The notes below the pieces were generated by a model. It was not told where the DNA came from and did not search any database. It was given only the letters and a program-made list of their open reading frames with translations. 64,000 nt of DNA, taken from NCBI RefSeq assembly GCF_033439725.1, contig NW_026944387.1, positions 3,162,001-3,226,000 on the forward strand, written 5' to 3'. The DNA is from Neurospora tetraspora. Its lineage: Eukaryota > Ascomycota > Sordariomycetes > Sordariales > Sordariaceae. This document shows positions 37,001-45,384 of the stretch, piece after piece; within the stretch, counting starts at the first letter, position 1; each line of letters opens with the position of its first letter. A program made the position numbers and the translations under genes.

Positions 37001-37110
37001 CTTCTGTTAAGTAAGCGGTTAAATGTAAGAGAGGTAGGGCTCAAGTTAGTTTACTTGCTCCTAAGGTTATACGAAGTGGTCGTGTAAGTAGACCTAGTTA
37101 ATAACGTTGA
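34036..37110 (+). pseudogene. MULE transposase, copy 2 (RIP-inactivated)
   Basis: It starts at the ATG 34036 (MAPPWELDAPIDFTYIED..., acidic N-terminus). The catalytic region at about 34850-35260 corresponds to copy 3 (NIYNTNRFNYLFF.. block) but carries more stops. 36210-36500 encodes the PKKKGRAKN/KTPK basic segment. 36511-36620 keeps YWESNNGSIDELAPSSTKRKRV with Trp intact where copy 3 has a stop. 36700-36910 is an LELELELE tail generated by gagtta hexamer expansion. It ends near 37110. As a family, MULE transposases bind the TIRs and excise and integrate by a DDE chemistry. Confidence 0.8.
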
Positions 37111-37338
37111 AAATACTATGCTAAGTATTATGAGATTTAGTTTAGTACTATAGTCTTTTGTAGTGTAAATGAATGCTATAGAACTATCCTATGTGCAAAA
37201 CATTGTGTACCATAGAAATCCCTATACAAAACTATGTTATTGGGTATCGCTGTGATTTTTCATGTTTATGTAACACGCTGGAATTTACTATGTAAGTGCT
37301 ATTTTACATCAAAATAACGTGCTAAGGATTGAAATATT

Positions 37339-37399
37339 GGGGCCCCCTTAAGGTTTGGGGCCCCCGGAGCCTAAGGCTTGTGCTCCCCGAGCAAATGCC
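37339..37399 (-). repeat. Right TIR of MULE copy 2
   Basis: Inverted partner of 33654-33714, ending cgagcaaatgcc. Confidence 0.9.
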
Positions 37400-38117
37400 C
37401 GCTTTAATAGCAATATTCTTTCAGAGATACCGAAAGCGACAATTAACTAAAATAACTTGGGAATAGAACGCAGCGGTAATTCTAATACGGAAGACAATTT
37501 AAAGGATTCTATACGAGTAGCGTCCTCTTTTTGCTTAGCGGTAATAATACGAATAGCTTCCTCTTTATCGGCTTTCTTTTTGGCCTCTATACGAGTAGCC
37601 TCCTCTTTCTACTTGGCGGTAGCAGTACGAATAGCTTCCTCTTTCTACTTAGCGGCAATAAGAGTACGAACTTCCTCTTCATCAACCTTCTTTTTAGCTA
37701 TAGCAAACTAACGGATACGCTCCTATATCTCCTCCTTTATTTTCTTCCTACTAGCCTCCTCTACCTTCCTAGCCTCCTCTACCTTCTTAGCAATAGCAGC
37801 GGCTTTATTATCGGCCTTCTTCTTAGCGACGATATAAGTAGCTTCCTCTTTCTTCTTTGCCTCCTCTACCTTTTTAGCCTCTTTACGACGACGATATTCC
37901 TCACTCGCTTTCTAAATCCTCTCCTCTTCAGCTTCTATTTATTAGCGGTGCTCTTCTACCTTCTTAGCTTCTTCTTCTACCTTCTTGGCTTCTTCTTATC
38001 GACGGGCGTATTCCTCTTATTGGCGAGTACGCTCCTTATCCTAACGCTCTCGCTCTAATTCAACCTTATCGTCTTCCTATTCTTAATAAGTCTTAATTAT
38101 AAAAACTTTAAGAAATT

Positions 38118-38277
38118 CTGTTGGAGGCTGGAAAAGGCGACAACGAAAAAGGGCTTGATTGTGGTTGTCTAGCGGAAGAGGAGAAACGGAAACCAGGGCA
38201 GCCTAAATACCTGGAAGGGAGTGCCGGTGAATGGGCGGCCCAGTGCCATTCACTGGGCAGGGCACGGACTTCCAATA
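38118..38277 (-). mobile_element. Solo LTR, family 1, with 5-bp TSD
   Basis: 160 bp, the reverse complement of the 11269-11440 type (tgttggaggctggaaaaggc ... gacttccaata), flanked by aattc (38113-38117 and 38278-38282). It is 12 bp shorter than the other copies and interrupts the decayed minus-strand gene. Confidence 0.85.
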
Positions 38278-38710
38278 AATTCAATTTATATTCCTAAGTA
38301 GGGAAATTTTCAGCCTTATGTATTACTATCTTTATATCTTATCGGGTAAATTAGGGTCAGCTTATATATTTACTAGCGTATTTTTATAGAATTTTTTATA
38401 ATCCTCTTTGATAATATAAATTTTAGGTAACGGAGTTAATTAGAGAAGTTATTATATAAAACCTTTTACTACTTCCTATCCGCCGGACTAATATTTAATT
38501 ATTATATTATTACCAATTTTATTGTACCCTACGTATATTCAATTTAATTTATACTATTACCCTTTTTTAACAAGTATTTTCTCGGTCTTATAGAACTCTA
38601 TTTCGATAATACGTTGTATAGCTTCTTATATAATATATTTGCTAGGGGGTATATAAAGGGGTAGCCGCTTAAATATTTACTTTTCGGCAATTAGAATTTC
38701 GGAAAATACC

Positions 38711-38782
38711 GGCTCGACGGGATATTCGGGCTCGACGGGATATTCGGGCTCGACGGGATATTCGGGCTCGACAGGATACTTC
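38711..38782 (-). repeat. Four 18-bp tandem repeats (EYPVEP units)
   Basis: ggctcgacgggatattcg at 38711-38728, 38729-38746 and 38747-38764, plus a fourth variant at 38765-38782. On the minus strand each unit encodes EYPVEP. Confidence 0.85.
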
Positions 38783-40052
38783 TTAATAACGGGCGATACC
38801 TAATTAGGGGATACGGCAGCGGGGGGCTTCAATTTAATAAAAAGCTTAGGCAATACCGGGTTGGGAATAAGCTCTATAGTAAGCGGTTCGGTAGTAAGTA
38901 ATCCCTTTCTTATTATTTCTTCTTAGGCCTGTACTTTAATTATAATTATAAGTTTATATTTAAGATAATCTACTTTCTCTTGCATTTTGACGGGCAACTT
39001 CCCAATTCTAATATATTTATTAATAAATTCCGATTGAATCGAAGGCGAAATGGAATATAATTAATTAAGAAATATTATTATATCCCGTATTCGTTCTATA
39101 GATTGGCCCGGGCTGGAGCGACGATAGGCTTCTCGATAACCGGGAACTTATCGACGACGGGGGCGGGAGCGGGGGCGGGTTTTGGTAGCACTGGTACCGG
39201 AATAGCAGTCTCTTTCTATCTACTTATAACAGCGGTAATCGGTATTTCCGCAGTAGGGGTAGCCTTTAGTTTCTATATACCTTTTGGCTATATATACTTC
39301 GGTAGGTATATTGGGGTAATTTTCTTAGGTATTAATAATATTTTGGGCGGAAGAATTAATATAGCTTTCGTTTATATTAGGATTTTGGGGGGGTATATGG
39401 GAATGATTTTGGATTAGGTCGCCGGGATATTGGGTATAGTAGGAGGATTGAACGGGTTATTCTTTAAACGACGAATAAATTACGCCGCTTTTATAAATAA
39501 TTTATTAAAATTATAAGTATTTCGCTTAATAATATTAATATATATTATTAATTCTACTTTATTTATAACTATATTTAAATCGTTATTATATTATTCGTAT
39601 AACTATTCCTCTAAACGCCTCCTCTTTAATTTATTTAATATAATTAATACTTTAGTATTTATAGGTCGCTTCTTAATGTTTATTTATAGTTGCGATGGAG
39701 GCGATTTAGTGCGTACTCGCTTCGGTGGTGCTCGTCCGATGAATCTTCTAAGGAATTATCGGAATTAGGCTGGTTTTGATCTATAAATAACGGGGAAGAA
39801 GAACTTGAACGGAGAACTACCGGGCTATCGCCAAACGGGTCCTTAAGATCTATTATCATAATGGGGGCGGTATTATTGTTATCGGTTGCCATTGGTCTTT
39901 CCGATTCGAGGTTTAACGTATTAGAGGAGCTAGAAAATAACGTAGGGACGGGAGGCGGAAAATATAGTATAGGACCTACTTATTTCCAATATTCTATAGA
40001 GTTAATTAGCGCTTCTTTGACAACGACGGGGCGTATTGGCTCTTACTATTAA

Positions 40053-42481
40053 AATATATCAAGTTCGATATTTATAAATAATAAATATATATATAGTTTA
40101 TCAAATTTATTGCAGGGTATATTATAAAATTCCTTTAATTTTAATTATCACTTATTTTTATACTTTTATTTAATATAATTGAAACCTATTTCGTTTATAT
40201 AAAGACGTTCGAAAATATATACCGATATTACCTGCTTAAATATTATAGTATATACGATTTTGAAGTAGTAGAATATAAATATACTTTAATTAAGGAAATT
40301 CTATTCCTAATTTAAATAGAGAAAGATATAGGAAAATAAATACGAACATAATTAGCCGTCCAATCTAATTAATACCCATTTATTAGTATGGATAATATTA
40401 TCATCGTTAAAATAAAATTATTCGTTAAAATTTATATAATCTAAGTAGAAGTAGAAATCGTTAGGGAAATCCCTAATCTAATTAATAATAGTTTTATAAA
40501 AATAACCCTAAAAGAATTCTTATTTAATGATATCCGTACTTTCGTTAGCGTACGCATAAAATTTATAAAATATTTCGCTTAATATTAGAACGTTTAGAAA
40601 AACCGTATATACGACGGCGGTCGATAGTAGCATAAAGTAAAATATAAAGTACATTTTGTAGTTGAATTAGTCGATCTTATTCTTTATACGGGTTATTTCG
40701 TCGAAGTTTGAATTATTGGAATCGGATTACTATACGATATTCGTAAATTGGAATTGGATATCCTTAATTAGGACTTCTAAATAATTAGAGCGAACGAATA
40801 GAAGGAAAGTATTTAAATACGATTTTTAAAGTATCTTATCGAATAGCATCCATTAGTATATTAGAGGTATAATAGAATAATTAATATATAGTCTTACCTA
40901 ATAGTAGCTTTTTCCCTTTTACCTCTTAGAATTAATTTAGCGCGATTGGCCTTTCGCTAACGAGGTTCAGGTAATGGATTCTATGGGGTACGGGGTGCTA
41001 GTAGTCGCAATTGCGGTCGTAAACCGGATCTTGATCCAGACGCGGGTGTCCGACGTGTAGAGCCGACTGTAGAGCCGATTGTAAAACCGATTGCAGAACC
41101 GATTATAAAACCGATTGTAGGTAATCATAGTAGCGTCCCTTATACCTATGCTTATATTTGTGCTTATATTTGGGGTTGTGCTTGATTAGAAGTCGGTACT
41201 TATTATAGCGATGATTAGTAAATAATCGAAGTATTAAAATTATATTAATTTACTTCTGCGTTCGTTATTATAATATGTTTGCACTTAGTATTAGTAGCGC
41301 TACCTATATTACGAAACGGCGGCGGGGGGCTACTTTCGTTGTCGTCGGTTATAATGATTAGAAGTATAATTAGAAGTAAAGTAATTAACGGGTAAATAAA
41401 ATTAGGGGTATAGAAATAGGAAGGGATTCTTATAAATAATAGAAACCCCGCCTAATAAGATAGTAAATAATTTTATTTAATATCCTTTATTAAAAATTTT
41501 TAATAATATTATTCTACGATTGTCATTTATTAGCGTAGAAAGGTGAAGAATAATAAATAATAATAATTTCAAAATAATAGAAGTTTATTAAAGCGTAAAG
41601 TAATTATATACTACGTTCGTTACTACGTTTATTACTTAGCGCGACTGCCTTAAAGCTCTTTCTAATTTAACCTTTTCAATTGGTAGTTATCGTATCGTTT
41701 TATCTTTAGCAGTTTAATTTAGTAGTATTTGTAAATACCGCGCGAATAAATGCCGCGTAAGTAAATACCGTATAAATAAATACCGCGCGAATAGGGTTCT
41801 TCTCGGACTATTGAAATCGGAGTGGTATTATTAAAATATTTACCCGATTATCGTATTTATAAAATCCTTTATTATTATATCGACGCGTCGGGTACTATTA
41901 TATTAAAATAGGTAAGTAAGGAGGGTTTCCTACGTTGAAATTTCGGTTTAGTAATAAGAAGTAGCATTCAAATACTTAGGTACTAAAAATATTGAATAAC
42001 CCGAATAAGCTATATAGGAATTGTATATTTAAGGCACCGACGATTAACGCGAAGAAATCGAATATACTTTCGGGCCCGGTATATAAAATATTTAAATAAC
42101 CGACTACGCTTCGCCTTAGTTAATTAACGTCGAGAATTATTATAGCGAATCGCCTAGAATAATCGAACGGCCGGCATCGATCGAGGGCAGCGATATAGAT
42201 ATAATATAAGGCGTCAAATAGTCTAATATAGTGGGGCCGAGCTAGCCGCCATCCCCAACAACTAAGTAAGGATAGAAACCGGAAATAGATTTTAACGAGC
42301 ATAATAGATATAAATTAATAGCCATTTTAATAACGAGATACGAATAAATTAATATTTATATAGTAATCGATATAAAAAAACTCCGAGAGGGTAGTCTTGA
42401 AAATATCGCAAATTAGACGGATTAATTAAATATATTATTCGATAATATATTAAGCGCCAGTAATTACGAAGATTATATTAT
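40053..42481 (+). pseudogene. Unrecognised decayed gene (+) with short peptide repeats
   Basis: Tolerating stops, plus-strand protein-like sequence runs through most of the region, for example KVHFVVELVDLILYTGYFVE and IGIGLLYDIRKLELDI (40650-40770), then a better preserved part at 40960-41150 (GNGFYGVRGASSRNCGRKPD, then EPIV/KPIA-type four-residue repeats). 41732-41791 holds four 15-bp repeats. It is transcribed away from the minus-strand gene at 39892, with ~150 bp or more between them. The LINE inserted at its right end (42482-42497 target), and similar sequence resumes at 47967. No domain is recognised. Confidence 0.35.
41732..41791 (+). repeat. Four 15-bp tandem repeats
   Basis: taaataccgcgcgaa units at 41732, 41747, 41762 and 41777; the inner two are diverged mainly by transitions. 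Confidence 0.85.
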
Positions 42482-42497
42482 TATCGCCGTAAAACCG
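42482..42497 (+). repeat. Target-site duplication, 5' side of the LINE
   Basis: tatcgccgtaaaaccg, identical to 47951-47966. It sets the element's 5' boundary at 42498. Confidence 0.95.
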
Positions 42498-42606
42498 ATT
42501 TACGATTAAAAAGAACTTTTGAACCGGAAACGCTGATTTCTGGTTAAGGAGTGCACCAAAACGAAAACCAACAACGGGAAACGACTCAGCAGGGTCGTCT
42601 ACCCCT
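42498..42606 (+). promoter_or_regulatory. LINE 5' UTR, probable internal promoter
   Basis: The 109 bases between the 5' duplication and the first ATG of ORF1 are GC-richer than the flank. By analogy with other LINEs, transcription must start at or near 42498 for full-length copies to be made. No TATA box is visible. Confidence 0.4.
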
Positions 42607-43479
42607 ATGACGATGTCGCGCGACGAGCGCAGCAGCGGCGCTGCAGTGCCGTTGCCAATGGTGATTGATGAGGGGGTGAGGGGGCTCAACCAGAGCTGCC
42701 ACAACCCCCTGGCGGGACGCGCCGACAGGAATGACCCCGACGCGCAGCTCGCGATAGAAAACGTGGAAAACCAACAGGTGGACTCGAAATGGATGAAAGA
42801 TTACATCGCCCGAATGAATAAGACGTCTGACTACACTGCGGTAGCAGCAGAGGACCGTCGCTGGGCTCGAGAGTTGCTCCTCGAGATCACGAAATCTCTG
42901 AAGCAGCAGAGTGGGTCTATCCCCAACGAGGCTGACAAGGCTGGCAAGGGCCAGACCGTCACCAGGAAAGACTTCGACAACTTCAAAAAGGAGCTTCTCA
43001 ACGAGATCAAAAAGGAGAAGGTACAACAGGCGCCGCAGAAGTCCTGGGCCATGGTAGCAGCTCTTCCATCGGCCGGCCAGGGAACCACCCCCTACCACCA
43101 TCCAACCCCGGTGCAACGCTTTGTCCCGACGAGACTGGAGAAGCAACTAACGGTTCGCGGAGTAAACCTCCCCGCCGATAAGGCGAACCGATCAAATGAT
43201 GAGACACGCCAGGCAATTGAGAATGCCCTGGGAGATAGAGGGAAGGTAGTCCGAGCAGCGACCCGAATGGCCAGCGGGGACTACACAGTCACATTTGATG
43301 AGGCGACCAGGGACTGGTGCTACAACAACCAGGCTTGGGTAAAGACGGTCTTCGGAAACGAAGCTGTCGTGACCCTGAGCACCATCCCGGTCCTTGCTAA
43401 GGGAGTCCCCAGAGGCCGTCATCAAAGAGATGCGGGAGCGCAACAGGAACATATCGATTATCCGCATCAGGCAGTTTAA
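42607..43479 (+). CDS. LINE ORF1, N-terminal part
   Basis: 290 codons from the first ATG (MTMSRDERSSG). ORF1 products bind element RNA and form the particle that escorts it. The part has an acidic/helical N-terminus, a Lys-rich segment (KELLNEIKKEKVQQ) and a folded region near the end (ADKANRSNDETRQAIENALG ... VTFDEATRDWCYNNQAW) resembling the RNA-binding part of Tad/Jockey ORF1 proteins. True homology ends at VLAKGV, about residue 267. The remaining residues are out-of-frame translation after an extra C in the cccc run at 43407-43410; the correct frame continues in the next entry. Confidence 0.8.
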   Translation: MTMSRDERSSGAAVPLPMVIDEGVRGLNQSCHNPLAGRADRNDPDAQLAIENVENQQVDSKWMKDYIARMNKTSDYTAVAAEDRRWARELLLEITKSLKQQSGSIPNEADKAGKGQTVTRKDFDNFKKELLNEIKKEKVQQAPQKSWAMVAALPSAGQGTTPYHHPTPVQRFVPTRLEKQLTVRGVNLPADKANRSNDETRQAIENALGDRGKVVRAATRMASGDYTVTFDEATRDWCYNNQAWVKTVFGNEAVVTLSTIPVLAKGVPRGRHQRDAGAQQEHIDYPHQAV

Positions 43480-44245
43480 GAGGAAACCGGAGATCGACAG
43501 GGGAATGCTCCTGATTGAAGTCGCCCATGCTGAGGAAGCCCGCCGTCTAGTAGAAGACTACTTCTACTGGGACGGCGGCGCCTATGTATGCGAGGCGTAC
43601 GTCGCAACGGCAGTGCCGCAGCAATGCTTCCGATGCTGGGACTTCGGCCACATGGCGAGGTTGTGCCGGAGGCAAGAAACCTGCGGCCGATGCGGCCAGC
43701 ACCGACACGAGGGACCCCGCCTAGGAGAGGCTAACTGCCCGTCCAATGAAGACAGCAGCAAGATTTACTGCAAGCCGTGCCAGAAACACGGACACTTCGC
43801 CTTCGATAAACGGTGTCCCAGGGTGAGGGAAGCCAGAGGAAGGGCGGCGATTGCGTTCGCGGAAAGACCGCGCACGTTCGCTCCCCGACCCCGGCCTAGC
43901 ACTCCCCCCCTACGGCCGCCGGCAACAGAGCAACCGGCTACTACGGAGGATCGGGCGATGGCCGATGCACCCCCTGCTTCCGACCCTAGAGCCGAGGCCC
44001 AACTATCAAGGAGCCAACTGATGACGAGAGGTATTAAGCGCGGCCGTGGCCGCCCACGTAAAATACTAACGGGAGATAGGACAGCACGTCCCCTTGAAGA
44101 TGGACCGATTACCGGCTTCCTTACCCATACGACACGCTCCCGGAGCACACCGGCACGCCCATCTTCGGGCGCCGGGGCAATTAATAGCAGCCAGCCAAGG
44201 CCGGTGGTAACGAGACCAGAGGGAACCCCTTCTCAGGGTAACTAA
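43394..44245 (+). CDS. LINE ORF1, C-terminal part with CCHC zinc knuckles
   Basis: Continues ORF1 in the +1 frame from PEAVIKEMRERN (about 43411). Knuckle 1 is C78-C81-H86-C91 (CFRCWDFGHMARLC). A second, atypical one has C97, C100, H105 and C115. A third is C126-C129-H134-C141. These bind element RNA. A perfect AT-hook, KRGRGRPRK, lies at residues 215-223 (44036-44062) in a Pro/Arg-rich disordered tail. The stop TAA (44243-44245) overlaps the ATG of ORF2 as TAATG, a layout suited to termination-reinitiation. The apparent TTG start at 43394 only marks where this frame opens; translation begins at 42607. Confidence 0.85.
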   Translation: MLRESPEAVIKEMRERNRNISIIRIRQFKRKPEIDRGMLLIEVAHAEEARRLVEDYFYWDGGAYVCEAYVATAVPQQCFRCWDFGHMARLCRRQETCGRCGQHRHEGPRLGEANCPSNEDSSKIYCKPCQKHGHFAFDKRCPRVREARGRAAIAFAERPRTFAPRPRPSTPPLRPPATEQPATTEDRAMADAPPASDPRAEAQLSRSQLMTRGIKRGRGRPRKILTGDRTARPLEDGPITGFLTHTTRSRSTPARPSSGAGAINSSQPRPVVTRPEGTPSQGN

Positions 44246-45384
44246 TGGTCAAGTTGAAAATACTCTATTGGAACGTGGGGAAATCGTATGACCGGGGGAA
44301 GCAGATACTCGAGCAGGAGGAGAGTTACGACGTTGTAGCGATCCAAGAGCCGGGTAGGAATATGAATGGCGACATTTACCATCCTAGAGGCGGTAGATAT
44401 CTTGGGGTTGATAGTACGGGGAGAAAGAGAGCGGTGATATACGTGAATCGGAAGTGGGACGTTAAGGACCTGGACTTTCAGGCGGGAGATGACTGGGCAT
44501 CGGTAACGTTCAAAAACTTAGGGGAACCTATTACTGTCTACTCGATCTACTCACCTATCCTCGTAAATGGTACACCGGAGCACCAATGGGGATCGCCAAT
44601 CCTTAGCCTAGGGTTGAAGGATAGGCGCCCCCTGGGGGGACACCACGTCGTCGTCGGGGACTTCAACCTCCATCACCCCTCATGGGATATGGAGGATCGA
44701 ACGAGCCCAGGCAGCCACCGCCTATTAACATGGGCACGACGCTGGGGCCTCCGGCGGGTTACCCCCTACGGAGAACCGACGAGGCCTGGGAATACGACTA
44801 GAGGAGAGAGGGATACCACCATCGACCATGCCTGGGTGTCGCGGGATGTCTACGCTGAGTTTTGGGGGGACTCCCGGTGTGAGCAAACTGGCTCGGACCA
44901 CTGCCCCCAAGAAGTCTGGGTCCAGATTGGAAACGAAGGAAGGAAAGCAGAAACGGAAGAGGGATCTAGTTGGAGCTTAATGGACAGTGCTCGAGTGTTG
45001 GAAGAGGCTGAGAGGCAGATCACGATCCCGGACTGGATCGAAAAAGAGGAAGACGTCGGACCGGCGTTCGACAAATTGAAGGAGCAGCTTAAAGAAATTG
45101 CTGAAGTCCTTGTCCCTCACCGGAAGAAGAGCCGGGGTCGAATGGCGGATTGGTGGAACTTGGAGATTAAAAGGGCGACTAAAGACGTGCGACAGAAGTG
45201 GTGGGCTTGGAAGGCGGAGCGGACGCCGCTCCGGTGGACAGAGTTTGAAACGGCGAAATTATTACAGCGGCAACTCATTAAGAAGGCACAAACGAAACGA
45301 TGGCGCGGCCTTGTCGCGGAAGCATCGATGGATTCTCGGAAGCTGTGGGCACTAGAGCGGTGGGCACGGCTGCGAAGCCACTGA
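44245..45384 (+). CDS. LINE ORF2, N-terminal part: AP-like endonuclease
   Basis: 379 codons from the ATG that overlaps the ORF1 stop. The APE-type endonuclease spans about residues 5-230: N10 (LYWNVG), E35 (IQEPG), GDFN at 138-141, TIDH at 192-195 and GSDH at 216-219, all the expected catalytic positions. The enzyme nicks the chromosome so that the free 3' end primes reverse transcription. After a linker rich in Trp/Arg/Lys, the frame meets a single TGA at 45382-45384. The same frame continues at once, so the break is one substitution (CGA or TGG to TGA, both RIP-type transitions). Confidence 0.9.
   Translation: MVKLKILYWNVGKSYDRGKQILEQEESYDVVAIQEPGRNMNGDIYHPRGGRYLGVDSTGRKRAVIYVNRKWDVKDLDFQAGDDWASVTFKNLGEPITVYSIYSPILVNGTPEHQWGSPILSLGLKDRRPLGGHHVVVGDFNLHHPSWDMEDRTSPGSHRLLTWARRWGLRRVTPYGEPTRPGNTTRGERDTTIDHAWVSRDVYAEFWGDSRCEQTGSDHCPQEVWVQIGNEGRKAETEEGSSWSLMDSARVLEEAERQITIPDWIEKEEDVGPAFDKLKEQLKEIAEVLVPHRKKSRGRMADWWNLEIKRATKDVRQKWWAWKAERTPLRWTEFETAKLLQRQLIKKAQTKRWRGLVAEASMDSRKLWALERWARLRSH

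Larger units (their letters stand above)
33654..37399 (+). mobile_element. MULE DNA transposon, copy 2, with 8-bp TSD
   Basis: 3746 bp, flanked by cgctttaa (33646-33653 and 37400-37407). TIRs of ~61 bp (ggcatttgctcYgggggca... and complement) are almost perfect. Just inside the left TIR is gggttagggtttaacg. It encodes a plus-strand transposase pseudogene. The insertion lies within the coding sequence of the decayed minus-strand gene and preserves its frame apart from the duplication. Confidence 0.95.
33000..39892 (-). pseudogene. Unrecognised decayed gene, split by MULE copy 2 and a solo LTR
   Basis: The N-terminus is probably the open frame 39892-39680 (MATDNNNTAPIMIIDLKDPF..., Ser/Asp-rich). 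Decayed but protein-like sequence follows: a Pro/Asn-rich part (39420-39100), EYPVEP tandem repeats (38782-38711), and a Lys/Glu/Ala coiled-coil-like region (38060-37460) with recurring EEA.R..AK.K units. Removing MULE copy 2 with one TSD joins VAFGISERILL (right) in frame to LKRFKYRPSPVRLL (left), and the reading goes on to LRPRLSLIRDTAVLKVRNIS and beyond to about 33000. Function is unknown. The domain style resembles retroelement Gag or a structural protein. Confidence 0.45.

Noticed and set aside
37531-38058. A 175-residue hydrophobic (membrane-like) plus-strand ORF
   Set aside because: It is the complement of Lys/Glu/Ala coiled-coil codons of the minus-strand gene; the Leu/Phe-rich character is an artefact of reading the wrong strand, and it runs across the start of nothing conserved.
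38711-38782. CRISPR-like array
   Set aside because: Units are contiguous 18-mers with no spacers and encode a peptide repeat; no other regularly spaced repeats exist in the window.
39103-39417. Gly/Ile-rich plus-strand ORF
   Set aside because: Lies antisense to the decayed minus-strand gene, and composition reflects the Pro/Asn-rich sense frame.
43394-43479. Programmed ribosomal frameshifting in the LINE as an established fact
   Set aside because: The CCCC run alone is not a proven shift signal, and removing one C explains the data equally well, so it is listed only as an open question.
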